A DNA stretch of 64,000 nt from Agmasoma carcini (nom. nud.) (lineage: Eukaryota > Microsporidia > Thelohaniidae). Each line of letters begins with the position of its first letter. Positions within the stretch are counted from its first letter, which is position 1. Under the pieces are notes generated by a model that had not been told where the DNA came from, did not search any database, and saw only the letters and a program-made list of their open reading frames with translations. The position numbers and the translations under genes are program-made. The stretch spans positions 1 to 64,000 of the forward strand of contig JAOXFI010000025.1 of assembly GCA_029232285.1 (NCBI GenBank). The letters are read 5' to 3'. Below, in pieces: positions 18,001-26,707 of the stretch.

Positions 18001-18235
18001 GGAAAAGTGAAAATGGGTTTTTGGGTTGTAGAAATGGAGATTGAAAAATGGACATGTAAATATTTTATGGAAGTGGTTGAGAACAGAAACAAATACAACT
18101 TTGAAAAGAATAATACATGAGAGTTCAATTATCATAACTGATCAATGAATCATTTCTATAATTCTGATTCACGTGTGCATACTCAATCAATTGATAGTCT
18201 TTGGTCACATATAAAACATAATTTAAAAAAAGGTG
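18001..18235 (+). mobile_element. IS1595/ISXO2-like transposase relic (C-terminal part)
   Basis: Translating the plus strand with frameshifts gives FWVVEMEIEKWTCKYFMEVV, then VENRNK, and after a gap FYNSDSRVHTQSIDSLWSHI followed by KHNLKK. This mirrors the end of DDE_Tnp_IS1595 transposases, in which H-T-Q-x-I-E-S-x-W precedes a basic helix and carries the catalytic Glu. Here that Glu is Asp. Stops and frame changes show it is dead. A 79-codon minus-strand ORF here is only the antisense of this relic. Confidence 0.6.
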
Positions 18236-18799
18236 ATTTATTATAACTAATATAACTTTTATTTAATATGTTTATTTTCATAATAAGCTCTAATGCTTAT
18301 GATCAAGAATTTCAAAAAAAATATATTTATTTATTATGTTATTATAATTTATGTCAGGGGAGACCAAAATTATTCATAAATTATTCTTTAATTTTTAAGA
18401 ATTTCTAAAATGTTGAACATTATTACAAGTATTTGGTTTTCCTATAGAATTACATACACTTTACAGCAATATTCTGATTAAGTAAAACTTATTTTAAATA
18501 TTTATTATTATGATACGTGTCGTAAGCCAGAAGAAATTGTTTATTTTGATATAATATATGTAAAACCACGGAACTGCTCTGTATCCATACTTATGGTTAA
18601 GGTTTTCTTCATGCTTGAATGTTTTTACAATAACATGATTAGACATAGAAGCATCAACCCTAACGATAGTAATTAATTCATGTCAAACCTTTATGTTGAA
18701 ATTATTAATAATTTTTATATATATTTTTTATAATTTTTATATAATTTCATATATTATAATTTATCATATATAATTTTTATATATTCTTAAAAAACTAAA

Positions 18800-19855
18800 T
18801 CATAATAATTTATTTAAATTTAAATAAATAAGATAAAACCTTGAAAAGGTATGTGTTACAGAGAGAATACTTATAAAAGGTATCAGGAATGATACTTTTG
18901 TGTTAAAAGTCGTCAATATCAAATATAAAAACACACTAGACACTATTAAAGGTACTTTATCAACATCCTTCTTCATCAAAACTGATAAAACCTCCTCTAA
19001 ATAAAATATTGTAAAGCAAGAACTTAAACTAAATACATAAAGCCACATAACCTCATAATCTTCAACTGTATTAACACCTAATGCAACATTAAACAATATC
19101 AAAAACATCCTCTCCATCGAATCTAAATAAACTCTTGAATTCTTTTTAGTTATATATATCCTTATAATCATAAAATTATAAAAAATTATACAAAAAAGTA
19201 CCAAAAATGACAATATAACAAGATTATCAATATTCAAGAAATAACTATACCTAAATATATCATTCAATGTGATATCACTCAAAAAACTTACAAAATTGAT
19301 CAAAATCGCAAAACAAATCATTTCAGTAACCGAAATATACCAAAATTCAAAAAAACCAACAATTTTCTCATAAATAACTGCATTATAGAAGCAAAATAAG
19401 ACATTCATTAAAAGTAATATTAAAAATTGATTAAAACCACCCTTAAGTGATGATATAATGCTTAATATTATACCAATACAAGAAATAGAATCAGAAGCAT
19501 GATCTAACACCTGTCCCAGAGGAGAACATCTGTCAGTTTTTCTAGCATGTATACCATCTACAGCATCAGCCAAGAAATATAAAAATATACAAATGGCTGA
19601 TATCAGAGAAAGAAAGCGAGGCCTTTCACTCAAGGTTAAATCAAATTTAAATATACAAAGAATATTAAAAATCATTACAAGTAGTCCAAAAATAGTAATT
19701 TGGTTTGGGGTGATAGAATTTGGAATGTAAGATTGTACTTTTCGGTAAATATGCCTAAGAACGAACCTATTAAGGAAGGATCTGTCAATAGTTTTGTATT
19801 TATGATTCTTAAATGTTTCAACTTGAGATTTAGAAAAATTTGGATTTGGATACAT
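18800..19855 (-). CDS. CDP-alcohol phosphotransferase, copy 2
   Basis: The 351-residue protein is a paralogue of the gene at 15970, with the same domain layout and a complete active-site signature: D97, D100, G101, A104, R105, G114, D118, D122. The N-terminal block (YKTIDRSFLNRF, then ITPNQITIFG) aligns with copy 1. The membrane segments have diverged, especially after residue 180. It is likely an ER enzyme transferring phosphocholine or phosphoethanolamine to diacylglycerol. Retention of both copies with intact catalytic residues suggests substrate division, but which copy uses which alcohol cannot be read from the sequence. Confidence 0.92.
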   Translation of the reverse strand: MYPNPNFSKSQVETFKNHKYKTIDRSFLNRFVLRHIYRKVQSYIPNSITPNQITIFGLLVMIFNILCIFKFDLTLSERPRFLSLISAICIFLYFLADAVDGIHARKTDRCSPLGQVLDHASDSISCIGIILSIISSLKGGFNQFLILLLMNVLFCFYNAVIYEKIVGFFEFWYISVTEMICFAILINFVSFLSDITLNDIFRYSYFLNIDNLVILSFLVLFCIIFYNFMIIRIYITKKNSRVYLDSMERMFLILFNVALGVNTVEDYEVMWLYVFSLSSCFTIFYLEEVLSVLMKKDVDKVPLIVSSVFLYLILTTFNTKVSFLIPFISILSVTHTFSRFYLIYLNLNKLL

Positions 19856-20574
19856 GTAAAAAATTTGTAAATTATTTTTAAAGAATTTTTTTAAATAATA
19901 AAAAATATAATTTTCATATTATTTTAGTATTGATTTATATATAATAATTCAAGGTTAAGAATTAATAATTTGTACTGTAGTTAGGAAAATTATGAAAATA
20001 TTTTTTTTGATATTAATAACTTATAAAGTTGAATAACTGGTTTTTTTGATATATTACATTTGATAACTAACTAACCGATTATTTTAATGTTTTCTAAAGA
20101 GTATCTGTTAATCTAGAAAATAATAAATGCTAAACCAGTAAGTAAAAACTCTTAAAATCAAACAATAATAAATAAATGTGGAAGGGACGGACGCGGGAGG
20201 GGTAGTGACCATACACTTATCGTGTTTTGGTAAAAATTGACTGTCATACAATATTATATTGTAGATGGGTTTAATTCTATTACGCACACCAACCATCTTA
20301 AATCTTTGAGATTTCGAACATAATGTATATTTATCAAATATATAACAGGTCTGCAGAGCGAACAAGATTGACCGTATCCCTTTGGCCCTACTTTAGTCCC
20401 TGGCATGCCCGACTTGTTATAGCCCATTAGCAGTTGTTACCACGTGGTGGTCTAGACTCATCACATAGCTAATTAGACGTAATTTACAACATTTTAACTC
20501 TGTACTAACCGCAAAATATCTAATTTCATAAAAATATTGATAAACACTTAAAATAACTTAAATATGGCTAATTT
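19856..20574. other. Intergenic spacer with dispersed GC-richer repeat (copy A)
   Basis: About 20150-20475 is clearly GC-richer than the flanks and shares blocks with the two halves flanking the Tc1 element at 30.8-32.1 kb: TATTGTAGATGGGTTT, CTATTACG, and near its right end CCACGTGGTGGTCTAGACTC ahead of ATCACA. It is therefore a dispersed repeat of unknown class. No gene is accepted here. Confidence 0.7.
20150..20475. repeat. Dispersed repeat, uninterrupted copy
   Basis: This copy corresponds to 30640-30780 joined to 32084-32225. Shared words are GTGTTTTGG/GTGCTTTGG, TATTGTAG, GGGTTT, CTATTACG, then after the interruption point ATCTTTGAGATTT/ATCTTTATGAAAT, and finally CACGTGG-x-GGT-TxGACTCATCACA. 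Its class (LTR, SINE or other) is not clear. Confidence 0.65.
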
Positions 20575-23163
20575 TTATTTAATTAAGTCATAAACAGGAT
20601 TAAATCCAACATTCTTCTTATGCTCTAAATTCCCAATGATCAAATTTTTTGATATTTTGAAAAAACCTTTAGTGTACGTATTTTTAAGAATATTCAACAA
20701 AGATTCATTATCATTGGAATATATAGCAAATATGTCCTTATTATCAATTAAACAATGAACACAACCTACAATCTTCTCCTTAACCAATACAGAGCCTATG
20801 GTTGCTACACCTTTTATCAAATCAACTGCCTTAAATCCATCATAACCATCCAACTCGTACATAAATGGATTAACTTTCAATAAAGTATCAACTTTTATGT
20901 TCAAAACTTCATTTTCTAACTTTATTTTATCATCACTGATTTTTGCAGCAAGTCTTTTCTTTAGATTTTTAAAGTTATTCTTATTCATTTCTTCAAATTC
21001 TTTTCTCTCCTTCAATGGTATAATTTCCTCTTCAAGGCTTATAACCTTACCTTGATCAATTTCATTTTTAAGATATTCAACTCTTTTTTCAATCTCAATT
21101 GCTCTTTCACCTGAAACAGCTATAATTCTTCTTACATTAGCAGATACACCTTGTTCACTAATGATACGTATCTTTTTGATCTGACTGGTGTTAGAAACGT
21201 GTGTACCTCCACACATATCCTTTATTATATCATCTTTACCAGTCATTTTAACAACCCTTACAATATCAGGATATTCTTCATTAGCCATAGAAATAATTGT
21301 AGGATCATTTTTAGCAACATTCTTCTCAAGATGCAATACTTCACCCTCAGCATTTTCCGACACAAAATTGTTGATTTGTCTTTCAACCTCCCACAATACA
21401 TCCTCTGATACTTTCTTAGATGAAAAATCAAACCTGCACTTCTCATTATCAACTAAAGAACCTCTTTGGTCTGTATCAAAGTGTTTACGTAAAAAGTAAA
21501 AGATGATATGACACGTTGAATGATTATTCATCGTCTTATATCTTTTATCTTCATCATACGACAAGACAGCAGTCTCAGATAGGTTACCAGAAAGAACACC
21601 TTCATGCAAAACTATACCATTTGATATTTTTGTATTCTTTACAAAGAAAACACCAACCTTAATTTCACCATCAAAAAAGCTAATTGCTCCAGAATCTCCT
21701 ATTTGACCACCACATTCACCATAAAAACAGGTCCTATCAAACACAAGCTTCATATCATTACTACTTTTGACTGCACCGGATCCACACCAGTAGAATGTCT
21801 CATTATCTACGACATACCCTAAAAGTTTTGACTTAATATTATTAGAATTGTATTTAAAGGAATCTTCAGTATGAGGGAAAATAAGTTCTAAGACTTTCAC
21901 ACTATTAGCACAACTCTTCTTTCTGGCCTCTTCCTTATATTCATAATAACCATTGATATCAATTGGTATTTTATTTTCAGTTGCCTTAAGTATAGTCAGC
22001 TCTAGAGGATGACCATAAGTATCTTCTAATATGAACGCTTGTTCACCAGAAATCATACCATACTTCTTGTAAAAAGCTTTAAGCACATTATTCCCTTTTC
22101 TTAATGTATTACTGAACTTCTTCTCCTCATCATCAACAACATCAGCATTTATATCCAATTCCATCGCTTCAGCAGCTTTCTCAACAATTGATTTTAATAG
22201 GCCATCGTTAATGTTAAGAATTTCTTGGCTGTATCTGATTGCACGTCTACAAATTCTTCTTAAAACAAAGCCTGCGCCTTCTGGAGCAAACTCAACCTTA
22301 TCATATAAACACACGGCCATGGTTCTAGCGTGATCGGCCAAAACCCTAAATGCGGTGTCACTCCTTGTGGCAGAGTCAGTGTATTTAAATTCACACAGGG
22401 TTTCTATATAAGAGATTATAGAAGTGAACGTATCAATTTTATAATTTGAATCATAGTCATTGAGAATGCTAAGAAGCCTCTCAAGTCCAATACCTGTATC
22501 CACGTGCCTTGACGTAAGAGGAATTAGGCCTTTGCTAGTTCTATTATACTCCATAAAGACTATATTCCAAATTTCAATTACGGAGGGATCGTCCATGTTT
22601 ACTAAATGGGAGGCATCCCTAGAGCCGATTCTGTCATAGTGAATCTCAGTGCAAGGTCCACATGGTCCAAAATCACCCATTTCCCAGAAATTATCTTTGA
22701 ATGAAGCACTTATGATTTTATTTTGAGGGAAATATTTCGTCCAGATTTTCCTAGAATCCTTGTCTTTCTCATCATAAACAGTGACGTACATTCTCTGTGG
22801 ATCTAACTTAAGTATATTTACTAGGAAATCAAAAGCATATTCAATGGCCTCTTCCTTAAAATAGTCGCCAAATGACCAATTGCCCATCATTTCAAAGAAT
22901 GTGTGATGATAATTGTCTCTTCCAACCTCATCAAGGTCATTGTGTTTGCCACCAGCTCTTATACATCTTTGAATTGAACAGGCTCTTTTCATGTCTGTTG
23001 ATTTGCCAAGGAAGATAGGCTTGAATTGAACCATTCCACTGTTTGTAAAGAGTAGAGTAGGATCATCTCTAGGTGATACGGGAGACGAGGCTACCACAGT
23101 GTGGTTTTTGTCTTTAAAATAGTCAATAAATTTGGTTTTAAGTTGTTTTGTAGTCCAAATCAT
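20575..23163 (-). CDS. ALA1: Alanyl-tRNA synthetase
   Basis: The 862-residue class II synthetase charges tRNA-Ala and edits mischarged Ser/Gly. The N-terminal catalytic domain has the classic start FxxxFKDKNHTVVASSPVSP, motif 2 around KHNDLDEVGRDNYHHTFFEMMGNWSFGDYFK (given here in overlapping parts: RAGGKHNDLDEVG and HHTFFEMMGNWSFGDY), and motif 3 GIGLERLL. The editing domain shows the zinc ligands HSTCH near residue 547 and CGGTH near 649. The C-terminal C-Ala region is short but present. Typical eukaryotic AlaRS is about 960 residues. A single gene without an import signal fits cytosolic-only translation. Codon use and composition match its neighbours. Confidence 0.97.
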   Translation of the reverse strand: MIWTTKQLKTKFIDYFKDKNHTVVASSPVSPRDDPTLLFTNSGMVQFKPIFLGKSTDMKRACSIQRCIRAGGKHNDLDEVGRDNYHHTFFEMMGNWSFGDYFKEEAIEYAFDFLVNILKLDPQRMYVTVYDEKDKDSRKIWTKYFPQNKIISASFKDNFWEMGDFGPCGPCTEIHYDRIGSRDASHLVNMDDPSVIEIWNIVFMEYNRTSKGLIPLTSRHVDTGIGLERLLSILNDYDSNYKIDTFTSIISYIETLCEFKYTDSATRSDTAFRVLADHARTMAVCLYDKVEFAPEGAGFVLRRICRRAIRYSQEILNINDGLLKSIVEKAAEAMELDINADVVDDEEKKFSNTLRKGNNVLKAFYKKYGMISGEQAFILEDTYGHPLELTILKATENKIPIDINGYYEYKEEARKKSCANSVKVLELIFPHTEDSFKYNSNNIKSKLLGYVVDNETFYWCGSGAVKSSNDMKLVFDRTCFYGECGGQIGDSGAISFFDGEIKVGVFFVKNTKISNGIVLHEGVLSGNLSETAVLSYDEDKRYKTMNNHSTCHIIFYFLRKHFDTDQRGSLVDNEKCRFDFSSKKVSEDVLWEVERQINNFVSENAEGEVLHLEKNVAKNDPTIISMANEEYPDIVRVVKMTGKDDIIKDMCGGTHVSNTSQIKKIRIISEQGVSANVRRIIAVSGERAIEIEKRVEYLKNEIDQGKVISLEEEIIPLKERKEFEEMNKNNFKNLKKRLAAKISDDKIKLENEVLNIKVDTLLKVNPFMYELDGYDGFKAVDLIKGVATIGSVLVKEKIVGCVHCLIDNKDIFAIYSNDNESLLNILKNTYTKGFFKISKNLIIGNLEHKKNVGFNPVYDLIK

Positions 23164-24234
23164 TGAGAGTTTTTTTTTTTGAAAATATAAAAATTTTTAT
23201 ATTTTTTTGTTTGATAAAGATTGATAGGTTTTTAATACAAAATTTTTATATACACAGGCATCATTAATTTACATTGTTAATATAGGATTTAGATAAAAAA
23301 TGATCATTTTGTAAAGGATTTAATGTTCAATTTATTATATTTGGACTAAATCAATCCTATTTTTGGTTTTTTATAAAATAGTTTTAAAATTTCAAGATTA
23401 ACCTGGCTTTATGTACATAACTTCACCTATAAAGTACACCAACATATTTTATTATTTTTCTATTTGATAATGTTGGTTAAAGAACACACAATCTAAAGTT
23501 GTAAATCATATAATAGGTTAAAATCCTGTGAGCTTTACCAGATATAACAAAGAGCCATAAAAAGTTATAAAAAATTCTGAAATTATTTAAATTTATTTAA
23601 CTTGGACATTTTATAGGATTGTAAAAAAATACAAAACAATTCATCTGTAATACTTGGGGTAGTAAATATTGATGTTACACATGCTCACAGAGCTTTGGTT
23701 ATTGGTGGGTTTTTATAGGTAAAATTTTGCATTGGAAATCAGTTGTTTCTTGAATATTTGTGAAATTAGGGAACAAGGGTCACCAAAAATACTTCAACCA
23801 GGGAAATTGGCCAACCCCCCCTCTCTGAGAAATTTGGTTATACTAGCTAGATTTTTATGTCCTACCATTACTTAATCATCCTATATTCTTCATATTTAAC
23901 AATGTGCTGTTTACAGCTAGGACAGACAGACTCTGAACCATATTTTTGTCCCTGCTCAGATTTTAAGCATGTTACCTATCCTGTTGACTAGATTTGAATT
24001 ACTTAGACTGTTTCTAAAAGTCTCTTAATGATTGAGGGCTAACATCCTTTATAATAGAATTGACTAATTTATTTTTTTGTGATCTCTTGCTGCCTAATAT
24101 TTATATTAAGTTTTACTAAAATGAATCAAATTGATCAATTTATTTGCTAAATTTGACATACACTATCGTTTCGCTTATTTAAATAAAAATTACACTTTTA
24201 TATCATAAATAAACATAGATTCTAATTTATTATA
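23164..24234. other. 1.07-kb gene-free interval
   Basis: No frame of useful length on either strand. The centre (about 23640-24000) is GC-richer than usual. On the minus strand around 23870-23970 a 34-codon stop-free segment contains a CPSC pair, VCPSCKQH, but in-frame stops flank it. It may be a decayed transposon zinc ribbon. I do not annotate it. Confidence 0.55.
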
Positions 24235-26634
24235 TTAAAACATATTTCTACTGTTGGCAAATCTGGAAAATACACTTCCTCCTGATGATGCATCATTATT
24301 ATCATTATTGGGTTGTTTGTCATTATTTTGTTGAATATCCAACCTTTGATTAGAGAAGGATGAAAATATATCAGAGGAAGACTGCTGGTTCAGATTATTA
24401 TACAAAAAAGGCTGTTGTGGATTAACACTTGCTTGATTTTGTGTCACATTTGATGGTGGGAATAACGTTGAATTAAAATTACGTTGATTATTATCACAAG
24501 CTTCCACTTCTTTTGAAATTTCTAGATTTAATTGTTCTTGTTTTATTGCCTCAGATGGTTTTTTCTCATAAACAATATTTAAATGTTCTTCACGTCCTTT
24601 CTCACTTTTTGTAGATGGTCCTTCATCTTTAATATTAAACAATACCATTTTATCTAGCATTTGATGAACTTCAATTTCTTCTTCAATCCTGGGTGATCTA
24701 ATTGTAGGCGTTTTAAAATATTTAATAGTGCTGATACCCCTCCTATCAGATATATATTGATCAAAAAGACTTATGTGCTTTTTAACTTTGCCTTCATCAA
24801 AATCAAGTAATAAAGTGATTTTCTCAACCATAGAATCAACCTTGTCACAAAGATCATTATTATTAAAAACCATGTTATAAACTTTACCTAATTTTATCTC
24901 TGAAGGTTTAAAGTGGGGAATATCAGGTATAGTTGGAATTTCTATAGATTTAAAGCCTTCTTTTAGTTTATTAAGTCTTTCCTTAAATTCTTTTTCCACC
25001 TTTTCAACCTCCTTACGTTCTTCATCAGTCAATTTTGATATATCAACACCCATGGCAGATTTCAGTTCATTATTTGAAGATGTGTCAAGACTAAATGATT
25101 TAGATTGAGGCTGATCTGAATATTCTTTTAACACTGTTGATTGACCACTTAAGTTAATAGGTGAAGGGTTTAAAGAAAATGTGCTGTTTTTTTCATCTTT
25201 ATCATTCAAAGTTGCTTTAGAATCAGTGAAGGAATTTAATTTTGAAAAATCATCAGGCTTGACTTCCTTCTCAGTTGAATTCTGACCAGCCAAGCTCTTG
25301 TTAAAATCAAATAAACTAGATTTTGACGAACTTTCAGGCTTGACTTCTTTCTCAGTTGAATTCTGACCAGCCAAGCTCTTATTGAAATCAAATAAACTGA
25401 ATTTTGATGAACTGTCAGGCTTGACACCCTTTTCACTTGAATTATCACTGGTTAAGCTCTTGTTAAAACCGAATGAACTAAATTTTGATGAACTGTCAGG
25501 TTTGATACCCTTTTCAGTTGAATTTTTCCCGATTAAGCTATTATTAAAATCAAATGAACTAAATTTCGATGAAGTGTCAGGCTTGATACCCTTTTCAGTT
25601 GAATTATTCCCGATCAAGCTATTATTAAAATCAAATGAACTAAATTTCGATGAAGTGTCAGGCTTGATACCCTTTTCAGTTGAATTATTACTGGTTAAGC
25701 TATTATTAAACCCATTATCAAGACTCTTAACGCCTTCTAAAAACTCATCTACTGATCCTTTAGAAATATCACTAATATTTTCTTGCAATGGTTCTGTAAA
25801 GCTTTTAGTTAAACCTTCAAATATAGATTTGCTAGTCACACCAGCTGTTTCCTTTTTAGTATCAAGATTTAGATCAGAAAGTGAACCAATCCTAGAAAGC
25901 TCAGCCTTAGCAACCTCACTCGGATGCAAATCCATACTCTCAGATTCACCTATCATTCCTAAATTTTCATCATATGATCTTCCTTTGATGCTTATTTCTT
26001 TAACCAACTTTAATTCATCACCAACAATATCATATTCTTCTACTCTCTCCATATCAAAGGTTGCATCATAGCCAATAATCTTAAACTTCCTTGTAAACTC
26101 CTCATCCATCATCATACAATAGCCCCTATGAAACTTAATATCATTACAAAAGACTTGTTCAAGATTGTCATTAACTCTTATTGAAAGAACATTCTCATCA
26201 TCAACTTCATACAACTCATTTTTATAAATATACATAAAGTCATAGGAGTTCCTACCCCCTACAACTACAAGATTGTCCATATAATCATAAATTACATCTC
26301 CTTCCGTTTGAAGTTCATAGCTTTTAGAATTAACGGTTATACTATTATTAGATTCTATTTTAACATCAATTGGTTGCGATAAACCTTGGAATTGAAATTC
26401 CTTGTATAAGCCTTCATAATCTATCAATATTTTATCTTTTTTCTTTATCACATTTGAACACCTCGTATTTATTTTTATAATTGTTTTCTCATTAAATACT
26501 ACACAAAAATTAGCAAATGTTAATGTTTCATGGTCCGATTTGATATAATTAGAGCTATAAAGGTCAGGGAATGTAACAGAGCCTTTCTTTCTTGTTTCAA
26601 ACAGTTCAAAACCAATTTCCTCTGGATAAGGCAT
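24235..26634 (-). CDS. Repeat-containing protein, possible nucleoporin
   Basis: The 799-residue protein has three regions. Residues 1-240 are beta-rich with repeated hydrophobic strands (for example NFCVVFNEKTIIKI and NLVVVGGRNSYDFMYIYKN), compatible with a beta-propeller. Residues 309-470 are six tandem copies of a 27-residue unit of the type FNNSLIGNNSTEKGIKPD followed by TSSKFSSFD. The C-terminus has a charged coiled-coil-like part (TDEERKEVEKVEKEFKERL) and an Asn/Gln-rich tail ending SVFSRFANSRNMF. Propeller plus Phe-rich low-complexity repeats plus coiled coil resembles Nup159/Nup214, but true FG dipeptides are scarce, so this is a guess. The start is preceded by AAAAATTTTATCCA. Gene calling itself is secure. 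Confidence 0.72.
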   Translation of the reverse strand: MPYPEEIGFELFETRKKGSVTFPDLYSSNYIKSDHETLTFANFCVVFNEKTIIKINTRCSNVIKKKDKILIDYEGLYKEFQFQGLSQPIDVKIESNNSITVNSKSYELQTEGDVIYDYMDNLVVVGGRNSYDFMYIYKNELYEVDDENVLSIRVNDNLEQVFCNDIKFHRGYCMMMDEEFTRKFKIIGYDATFDMERVEEYDIVGDELKLVKEISIKGRSYDENLGMIGESESMDLHPSEVAKAELSRIGSLSDLNLDTKKETAGVTSKSIFEGLTKSFTEPLQENISDISKGSVDEFLEGVKSLDNGFNNSLTSNNSTEKGIKPDTSSKFSSFDFNNSLIGNNSTEKGIKPDTSSKFSSFDFNNSLIGKNSTEKGIKPDSSSKFSSFGFNKSLTSDNSSEKGVKPDSSSKFSLFDFNKSLAGQNSTEKEVKPESSSKSSLFDFNKSLAGQNSTEKEVKPDDFSKLNSFTDSKATLNDKDEKNSTFSLNPSPINLSGQSTVLKEYSDQPQSKSFSLDTSSNNELKSAMGVDISKLTDEERKEVEKVEKEFKERLNKLKEGFKSIEIPTIPDIPHFKPSEIKLGKVYNMVFNNNDLCDKVDSMVEKITLLLDFDEGKVKKHISLFDQYISDRRGISTIKYFKTPTIRSPRIEEEIEVHQMLDKMVLFNIKDEGPSTKSEKGREEHLNIVYEKKPSEAIKQEQLNLEISKEVEACDNNQRNFNSTLFPPSNVTQNQASVNPQQPFLYNNLNQQSSSDIFSSFSNQRLDIQQNNDKQPNNDNNDASSGGSVFSRFANSRNMF
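25225..25710. repeat. In-frame 81-base tandem repeat, six copies
   Basis: Six copies of an 81-base unit lie inside the 799-residue gene and encode 27-residue repeats. Adjacent copies are more alike than distant ones: the two at the N-terminal end read nearly the same, and so do the two at the C-terminal end. This indicates local duplication or gene conversion. Confidence 0.92.
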
Positions 26635-26648
26635 TGGATAAAATTTTT
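26635..26648 (-). promoter_or_regulatory. AAATTTT-CC start-site signal
   Basis: Read on the minus strand, AAAAATTTTATCCA precedes the ATG directly. It is a clear example of the AAATTTT-like block plus CC element found at most genes here and known upstream of microsporidian genes. Confidence 0.7.
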
Positions 26649-26707
26649 ACTTGTCACAAATATAAATTATTACAAAAAAATTATCAACTAAAAATAATAG
26701 AAAATAT

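Larger units (their letters stand above)
17041..18799. other. Gene-free interval with repeats and a transposase relic
   Basis: The 1.76-kb gap between the paired phosphotransferase genes holds a TTAGTTAGTATG repeat block (17235-17450), a decayed IS1595-type transposase fragment (about 18001-18235) and otherwise AT-rich sequence. A 57-codon open stretch on the minus strand near 18530-18700 has no convincing similarity. Confidence 0.7.

Noticed and set aside
17889..18128. 79-codon minus-strand frame
   Set aside because: It is antisense to a recognisable IS1595-like relic on the plus strand.
18530..18700. 57-codon minus-strand open stretch with VRVDASMSN
   Set aside because: It vaguely recalls a retroelement RNase H strand but lacks the other motifs. 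I could not support it.
20108..20365. 85-codon minus-strand frame
   Set aside because: It lies in the dispersed repeat, and the second copy of that repeat does not keep the frame open.
23870..23970. Minus-strand stop-free segment containing VCPSCKQH
   Set aside because: It is only 34 codons between stops, with a single Cys pair. It could be a decayed zinc ribbon, but there is too little to name it.
25382..26071. 229-codon antisense frame inside the 799-residue gene
   Set aside because: It is the reverse shadow of the 81-base repeats and starts and ends within the coding region. There is no independent signal.
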